Both the position numbers and the translations under genes were made by a program. Source: Triplophysa rosa (Eukaryota > Chordata > Actinopteri > Cypriniformes > Nemacheilidae). Taken from it: a DNA stretch of 64,000 nt. Shown here in pieces: positions 12,301 to 21,300 of the stretch (position 1 is its first letter; each line of letters opens with the position of its first letter). Below the pieces are notes generated by a model. It saw only the letters and a program-made list of their open reading frames with translations. It had not been told where the DNA came from and searched no databases. Where the stretch lies: assembly GCF_024868665.1 (NCBI RefSeq), contig NC_079902.1, forward strand, positions 14,268,265 through 14,332,264. Reading direction: 5' to 3'.

Positions 12301-15300
12301 CAACTTGGCAACAGGACCGAACTGAAGTGTCTGAGGCGCAGAATGCAGTTTGATTGACATGAAAGATCATCCCAAAGCACTGTAAGCTTTTAACACTGTA
12401 TTATGTCGGGAGGTTTTTGATTGGCGCTTCAACCGGGGAAATGGGAACTGACAGCCCCAGGATAGGCACTAAATTATTTGACTAAGCCAGACACAATAGA
12501 TTGATGAAGCTCCTCTGAATGATTTGTGACTCCACCGACATAAATTATGAAGTGTCACTCTTGTCTGCAGAATATAGACAACATATTTCAGCAACATCCA
12601 TGCAACTCTCCATGCAGAAAAAAAGCTGTTTTCATAGTTTTCTAATAAACCGTCATTTACACATGAATGGATGTACTGCAGGATAGATGTAGATGTCATA
12701 TTTCACACACAACTGTAATGTAGACAGGTATGGAATGCGTCCAATTGATGGGACGTTTTTATAGCGTGTGGCGATCCACATCGTGGACGTCGCCGTGATA
12801 TGAAGGTGCATTCGTGCGTTTTCCTCAGGTGGGACTGAGATTTCTGCCATAGCCGTCCGTTCATTCTTGTGTTTTCATCAGACACACAACCCCTCCGTGG
12901 TACTACTCCATCAGGCACACATTTACCAAGAAGCAGTTACTATAGCAACCCTCACTTTCATAATTTGGGTTTAAAAGTGGGTTTGATGCTTTCCCACTCC
13001 AAGCTTTTCTCAGATACCCCAAGCAGACAAACAGACAAGGAGCGAGGAAAAGTAGAGAGCGGGAGAGATGCTGTAATACATCCTATTCCACTTTCTCCTT
13101 AAGAAATAATTCAGCAGTGGGAAGCAAGATGTGAATAATTGAGGGCAATGCTTTCTGCAGTGACCTGAATAATGGGAAGCCAAACACGACACATGTACCC
13201 GCTGTCTGCATCAGGCGAGCGGAGAGCGCTGCTGTGTGACCCGCACATTTCGTTCCTCTGCTCTTTTCCCCCCAGGGATCGCCATTGACAGGAACGGGCT
13301 GATCTACTTTGTGGACGGGACTGTGATCCGGAAGGTGGATCAGAACGGCATCATCTCGACCCTGCTGGGGTCCAATGACCTTGCGTCTGCTCGTCCCCTG
13401 AGCTGTGAATCAGTTATGGACATTCATCAGGTGACAGTGGAAAATGTTCAATTGATACACATTTATTATAAAATGAACAAATATTTAAATATCATTATTT
13501 ATTTTGTTTCTTTAGTGAAAACGGAAAATATCCTTCTATATGTATTTTAACTGGTTTTAGCTGTATTCTTGCACATTAACCGATTGATAATTCATTCTGA
13601 CAAGCCACAGAGCAAATATATACAGTAAATATATTGTCAAAGGGCTTAAAAATATCAAATATATGAAATATTTGTACAAAAAAATCCAGCACTACTGATA
13701 ACACAATGACGTGATTTATTAATGTGATTCTGTCTGTTAAAATCCCAGCTTGAGTCTTTTTGTACGGTTTTCTCAATTAAATCATCTTGCATAATGCAAA
13801 TAACATTCTGTGAATATCTTTAATATTGACTAAAACCACATCAAAGATTAAAATGAATGTTTAGGACGCCAACATATGTTGTATTTTTTAACAAAACAAT
13901 AAAACAGTATCAATAAAATCACTAATTTGTAATGATTAAAACATTGATCATTTTATAAATGAAAATCTCAACATCTGGCCTATAATCATATAATAATAAT
14001 AATCCTTTACAGCAATAAACACATTATTTATTTTTGTCATTTTTATGGCTATGACTACTTTGATGCTCCTAACCCACAATTAGATTACGCGACTTTATCT
14101 TGGATTTCACAGACAAATGTGGTTTTGTTTCTCTGTTAGAACCAACGCTGTTGTTTGTTTATACGGCACTTTATCCAATCCCATTTACAAGACAACATAC
14201 TAGACAATTGATCTTTATACAAGAAGACAGTTATGTAAAGAACAACAGCTGTGTATCAGACAATCGTACAGCTGCTTATTCAACGTTGCATTATTTCTCT
14301 TATTCATCTCTCTCTTTAGGTGTCTTTAGAATGGCCGACAGACCTCACTGTTAGTCCGATGGATAACTCTCTCTTCGTGCTGGATGGCAGTGTGGTTTTG
14401 CGGGTCACCGAAGAGGGGCAGGTCAGCGTGACAGCAGGCAGACCCCTGCACTGCCCCATGCCTTCTACAGACATCTCAGTGACAGAAACACAGCGAGCCA
14501 CACAAACCCATCTGGAATCCCCCAGCGCCATCGCTGTCTCCTTCAGTGGAGTCCTGCACATCGTGGAGACAGATGAGAGGAAGATGAGCCGCATACGCAG
14601 CGTGGCACCAGATGGCGAGATCACTCACCTGGCGGGAGCGCTTTCAGACTGCGACTGCAAGACGGACGTCAGCTGCGATTGTTACCTAACGGGAGACGGC
14701 TTCGCTAAAGATGCTCGGCTCAACGGGCCGTCCTCTCTCGTTGCTGCTCCGGATGGAACTCTGTACATAGCTGACCTGGGAAACATACGGATACGCATGG
14801 TTGGAAAAAACAGGCCGACGCTTAACAGCATGGGCTTGTATGAGGTGGCTTCATCCACGGAGCAGGAGTTGTACATGTTTGACATCAACGGAACGCATCA
14901 GCATACCGTCAATCTGATCACTGGAGACTACAAGTATAACTTTAGCTATAGCAATGAGGGAGATCTGACCTCAGTATCTGACAGTTATGGAAACACTTTG
15001 CGAATCCGCAGGGACACCAGCCGACTTCCCGTCCGCATCGTTGCACCTGACAACCAGGTTATATGGCTAACTGTAGGCTCGAGCGGTGGGCTGAAGACCC
15101 TGGGCACACAGGGGCGTGAACATGTGCTGCTAACTTACCATGGCAACAGTGGTCTCCTGGCAACCAAGAGTGCTGCCAATGGATGGACAATATTCTATGA
15201 GTAAGGATGTTCAAGAGTTTCAGCTTCTTAGTCATATTTCCTAATCGATTAATAAGCATTAAGATTACCACAACTAATTCACTTAAAAATAAAAATGTTG

Positions 15301-18300
15301 TGGAACACAAAAGAAGATATTTTGAGAAATGTCTAAGTGGTTTTGTGTTCATACAATTGAAGTCAATGAGGGTGTTGTTTTGTTACCAACATTCTTCGAA
15401 ATATCTTCTTTTGTGTTTTGCAGAGCACAGAAAGTCATACACACTTTTAAAAATGAAGGTGCTTAAAATGTTCTTCATATGTTCATGCCAGAGATGAACC
15501 CTTTTTGGTTCCACAAAGAACCATTCAGTCAAAGGTTCTTTAAAGAACCATCTCATTCTTACCTTTTTGTAATCTGAAGAAACGTTTTGCGCCACAAAGG
15601 ACCTTTTGTGAAACAGAAATGTTCTTCGGATGTTAAAGTTAAATGTCTTTATGGAACCATTTAGACAAAAAAGTCAAAAGTTTTTTTTAACATGAGGACA
15701 TGATGAAAGATTATTCATTTTTGGGTGAAATTACGCTTCAACAAATCCATGAACCCTACATCTCAGAACACCATAGGAAACATATAGAAGCCTCCTAGCA
15801 ACCACAAGAATAGCAAAAACACTCAGGGCACCTTAGCAACCGCATAGCAACCTATGCTCTAGCAACACTATATAGAATTTTCTTCAGAAAATGTGAGAAT
15901 CTATTGTTATTTTATAAGGTCTACTGTATGCCAGTGTTTGTGGTTCTCTCATTTCAAGCCTGTGTGACAAGACTGCTAAGCCAAGTAACTGTTTTTTCTA
16001 TAAAAAAAAAAACTCAGATACACTAGTGTTTTTATTGAATTGCATTTCATTTCATTCAGTGCAGCACAGATAATCTTGCTCTACTTTTCAATCTTTCTCA
16101 TAGCTATGACTCAGAAGGGCGATTGACCAATGTAACTTTTCCTACTGGAGTGGTGACCAGCCTGGCTTATGACATGGAGACTTTCTCTAAAGTGGAGCGC
16201 GAAAGTTTTGAGAGAGATGAAGCTGCAACTATGACTTCAAACCAATCAGCCATCCAAAGTGTACTCACGTTACAACAAGGTAACCCTTTTTACATTGAAT
16301 GCTAAATACAGAATGCTTCTTGTGTCTATTGACGTTATGTACTGTGTAAGTTGCTTTGGAAAATGCATTAATGCCAAATGTAAATGTGTCGTCTGTGTTT
16401 GTTTTGCAGACCAGCTGAAGAACAAATATGTGTTGGGTTATGACCATTCATTCTGGATCCTATATGCAAATGGAATGAGCACACACTTCCAGACGGAGCC
16501 ACACATTCTGTCAGGTGCCTCCTCACCGACACTGGCCTGCAGAAACATGACTCTATCTGACGACAGCGGACAGAACCTGGTGGAGTGGCGTTTTCGCAAA
16601 GAGCAGTCGCGAACGAAGGTCACAGTGTTTGGACGCAAGTTACGAGTACGTACTGAAATCTAATTACAGAGATGAAAGAAATCTTATTCTAACCACAGTG
16701 AAAAGGTACAGTAATAAAGGCCAGAATTATAAAGGTCAAAAAAAGAAACCAGAAAGTATTTTTTCATAATTTGGTATGGTACGTTGTTTTAACATTGAGC
16801 CCATGACTCTAACTTGTATCATTTAAAACGATTTCTTGCTATACAGGATTTTATTACTGTAAATGATAGCAATGTCAAATTTGGCATGAAGATATCAGCC
16901 AGCTGCACTAAGAATATATGACAGTTTAACTACCGCAAAACAAATCTGTTTCAGAATTGATGTTGACTAGGTTTGAAGATGATTTAATAGTTTGAACAAG
17001 TGCCTGAGTGTCTTGGTTTTATAAAGTTTTGAACAGACTATTAATCAAGAGACTCATTTTCACAAAAAGAATATCAGTCAAACGTTTTTTTGGCATCGGC
17101 CAAGACTCCGGCAGGAGGCGAAAAATAATCTATCATTTTGTAGACGATTTTCTGCCATTTTACTTTTGCTGTACCAATTTTGTGTCGTTTCTCCACCTGT
17201 GCTCGAAGGTAAATGGACGGAACATTTTGTCTGTTGATTATGACCGAGCGCTGAGGATTGAAAAGATCTACGATGATCACCGTAAATTTCTTTTGAAGAT
17301 TGGTTATGACATGGCAGGTCAGCCCAGTCTCTGGATGCCAAGTAGCAAGTTACTGCCTGTCAACCTCACACGCAATAGCAATGGGCAGTTGAGTGCCATT
17401 CACTGGGGTTCGGTCTCGGAGAGGGTTGAGTATGATGGACAAGGTCGACTGCTGTCTAGAACATTCCCTGATGGGAAGACCTGGAGCTACACTTATCTGG
17501 AGAAGGTAAAGATCGGTGTAAATAGATTTATTGATGTATGTGATATACTATGTTGTATGTATGTGTCATAAAATATGATAGATATCATATACTATGATAT
17601 ATGTATGTGTCAAGAGTTTTTGTCATTTGTCACATATTCACTGCTTTCCACAAGTGTAAGAAAATGTTGACATCACAGAACGTCTACTAAAAAAATTGTA
17701 CTAGTACCATGCCAGGGTTCTGCAGTGCGACATAAATGCTACGGAAAAATCTGTCTGTGCTAAGAATATATTTACCAGTGTAGCACGCGTGCGATACAGT
17801 GTTGCAAGTGTTTTAGACAGAGCCACTTGTTTGTGTGAGGTGTGTTTGTCGCGGTGCTTGTTTGTGTGTGATGTAAATCTATGGTGCACCGCTATTTTAG
17901 TTGTTTTTGCATTTAAAATTTTGTTTTCCTGCTGCACTGAGTCCATATTTAGAGCCCTGCGATTTCCGCGATGTGGAAACGGAAGGAATAGCGGAATACT
18001 ATATGCACTTGACGCTCGTGCATTTGTCCTCTGTATGAGGACATGAACACATGAACTCCATCTCCAGAGCTGAGCTGAGAGTTTATTTCATAAGCATTTC
18101 ACTGTAAAAATATCTTCAACCACACACTCTTTGCGACGACCTGTCAAAATAAAAGTCTGGTAAACATAAACATCTAGATTAAAAACACTGTATTGTATTA
18201 TAATATTTACTATAATAAATTGTAGTATTCTTGCAGTAAATGGATAAACTATAAACACTAGAGTATACCTATATTTACTAAACTAGGAGGAATTTTACTG

Positions 18301-21300
18301 CAGTTTACCATTGTAAATAATATAATAGTATCCTACAGTATGTGGACAAATATATAATTATTATATAGTAAAAGAATGGAAAACACAGAACCCAAAGGAA
18401 CTTGGGAAAAACTAAATTATATGACCCTAATTTACCCAACTGTAACATTAATGTCCTTCGTCTGTTACCTGCCTATTTATGTGATAAACTACACATAAAT
18501 ATTTTTATGATATATAACAGATGTTTTATACTTGTGCTACAACTGTTTCACCTGTGCTACAAAACTTTAAACCTCTGTAGCACCAGTGCTATGTGCAAAA
18601 AAAGTTAACGTACAGCCCTGCATGCAGTCTGTAAAATAAAAATATATATTATGCTATCGGGATACACTTAAATACCCCAAAATACATAGAGTCATCATTT
18701 ACCCAGCCTAATGACAGCCATAATTAAATGTTTTTTTGCATTGTCCTTGAATTCCCTAGTAAATAAACACATGACCTTGAAGTTGCAAGCATTATACTTT
18801 ACCAGTTATAGAAACACAAATTCCTAGAAAATAACAGCTTTAGGATTTAGAAAAAACAACAAAAGAAAAAATAAAGTGTTGGTTTAAAAAATATTTATAC
18901 TGTATATACAGTATTTTATATTTAGATAACATATCTATACAGTAATAACTTTATTTTTAATATAAAATACATAAACCGTATTAATGGAGTGCCCATCTAT
19001 ACTAGCCTCTTATTCGTTGCGATTTCTTTATTATTTTGTCCCATTCGTCCATTTTTTTACATTTTTTTATTACATATTATATTTACTGTAACATATTGCT
19101 GCTGTCTTTCTGAAACCTTGTATCTCCGTATTTTGTGATGTTTATTTTTTGCCATAAATCATTATTATTACTCGCCTTTAATAAAAGTAATAAATAAAAA
19201 GTATTTTATTTACTTTGACAACACAGTATTTTTAGAAGTACAGTGTTTTTTCCATTTCCTGAAAAACAGCTAGTTTGGACGTCCTGGTTTCAGAAGGACA
19301 ACAACAATATACTGTATATGTTAACAAAAATAAAAAAATGTACTAGATATATTCACATAAATAAAATAGTAGCCAAGACTGATGTCTACATGACAGGAAG
19401 GGTTTTTGTTTTTCTTTCCTTTTTTACATATTCGAAACCCACACTCCATGATACATTGTGGTCTCCCTTTTTGCCACATAATTTATTTTAGTATATACCT
19501 GCATTTCTTTTTATGGCTGAATCTAATCTGAGGGAGCATTAAAAGCAAATATTGTACATAATGCCATCTGGACATCACTTTTGGCCACAACTGTATGTTT
19601 TTAAAGCCCAGTAAACACTTGATGTCCTGTCAGTTTGTCATTATTTGTTTTTATTTTCTAAGAATAATGTTGTTTCTTTTCACATTCTAGTCCACAGTGC
19701 TAATAATGGCGAGTCAGCGGCAGTACGTCTTTGAATATGACCCTCAGGGGGGCCTCTCTGCAGTCACCATGCCCAGTGTGGCCCGTTACACTATGGAGAC
19801 CATCCGCTCAGTGTCTTACTTTCGTAACCTTTACCATATGCCTGAAAGCAATGCCTCTGTCGCTGCGGACTACAGTGAAGATGGCAGGCTCCTCAGAGTG
19901 GCACAACTGGGCACGGGTCGCAGAGTTATTTACCGCTACCGCTGGCACAACAAACTGTCTGAGGTTCTGTACGACAGCACCCGTGTTAGCTTCACTTACG
20001 ATGAGACCGCAGGTGTCCTGAAAACGGTCAATCTGCAGAGCGAGGGTTTCATTTGCACCATTAGATACAGGCAGCTTGGCCCACTAATAGACCGGCAAAT
20101 CTACCGCTTTAGCGAAGAAGGGATGGTAAACGGCCGCTTCGACTACGCTTATGACAGCAGCTTGCGCGTGACGAGTGTTCAGGGTGTTATCAATGAGACG
20201 CCGCTGCCCATTGACCTCTATCAGTACGACGACATCTCAGGGAAGGTGGAACAGTTCGGGAAGTTTGGCGTCATCTATTATGACATCAACCAGATCATCT
20301 CCACCTCTGTTATGACGTACACGAAACACTTCGACGGACACGGTCGGATACGAGAGATTCAGTACGAGCTCTTCCGCGCTCTGCTGTTCTGGATCACCAT
20401 CCAATATGATGACGTGGGTCGTGTTACTAAGAGAGAGATGAAGATCGGCCCTTTCGCTAACGCTACTAAGTACGGCTACGAATACGACGTGGACGGGCAG
20501 CTGCAGGCTGTGTACCTCAATGACAAAATGACATGGCGCTATAGCTATGACTTAAATGGGAACATACATCTGCTGAGTCCCGCAAACAGCGCACGAATCA
20601 TGCCTCTCCGTTACGACTTACGAGACCGTATAACTCGCCTGGGTGACCTGCAGTATGAGCTGGACGAGGATGGGTTTCTCTGTCAGAGAGGATCTGAGAT
20701 CTTTCAGTACAACTCTAATGGTCATCTGGAACGGGTTTATAGCAAGACCAGCGGTTGGAGCGTACAGCACCGTTACGATGGTTTGGGAAGAAGAGTCTCC
20801 ACGAAATCCAGCACGGGACAGCACCTGCAGTTTTTCTATGCTGATTTGAGTTACCCAAGTCGAATAACCCACGTGTACAACCACTCGAGCTCACAGATTA
20901 CCTCTCTGTACTATGACCTGCAGGGACACTTGTTTGCCATGGAGATCAGCAGCGGGGCAGAGTTCTACATAGCCTGTGATAATATTGGTACCCCATTGGC
21001 CATCTTTGGGAGTGATGGCATTCTCCTCAAGCAGGTTCATTATACGGCTTATGGGGAGGTTTATTCTGACTCCAATACTGATATTCAGCTGGTGATTGGG
21101 TTTCACGGAGGACTTTACGACCCTGTAACAAAACTACTTCATTTTGGAGTACGGGACTATGACATCATGTCGGGTCGCTGGACTGCACCTGATTTCATGC
21201 TGTGGGAGAAAATCGGCAAGGAGCCGGGTCCGTTCAATCTGTACATGTTCAGAAACAACAACCCTATAAGTAAAGTGCAGAATGTTTGGGAATACTTAAC

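Larger units (their letters stand above)
15201..16103 (+). other. teneurin intron packed with repeat copies
   Basis: It holds a long-hairpin MITE (15285-15742) interrupted by a second hairpin-type repeat (about 15448-15690). After it comes a degenerate tandem of TAGCAACC-type words (15745-15870). Confidence 0.65.

Noticed and set aside
17713..18620. Possible large hAT element between CCAGGGTTCTGCAG and AGCCCTGCATGCAG
   Set aside because: Only about 5 flanking bases match (CATGC), not the 8 expected, and the inner ends diverge.
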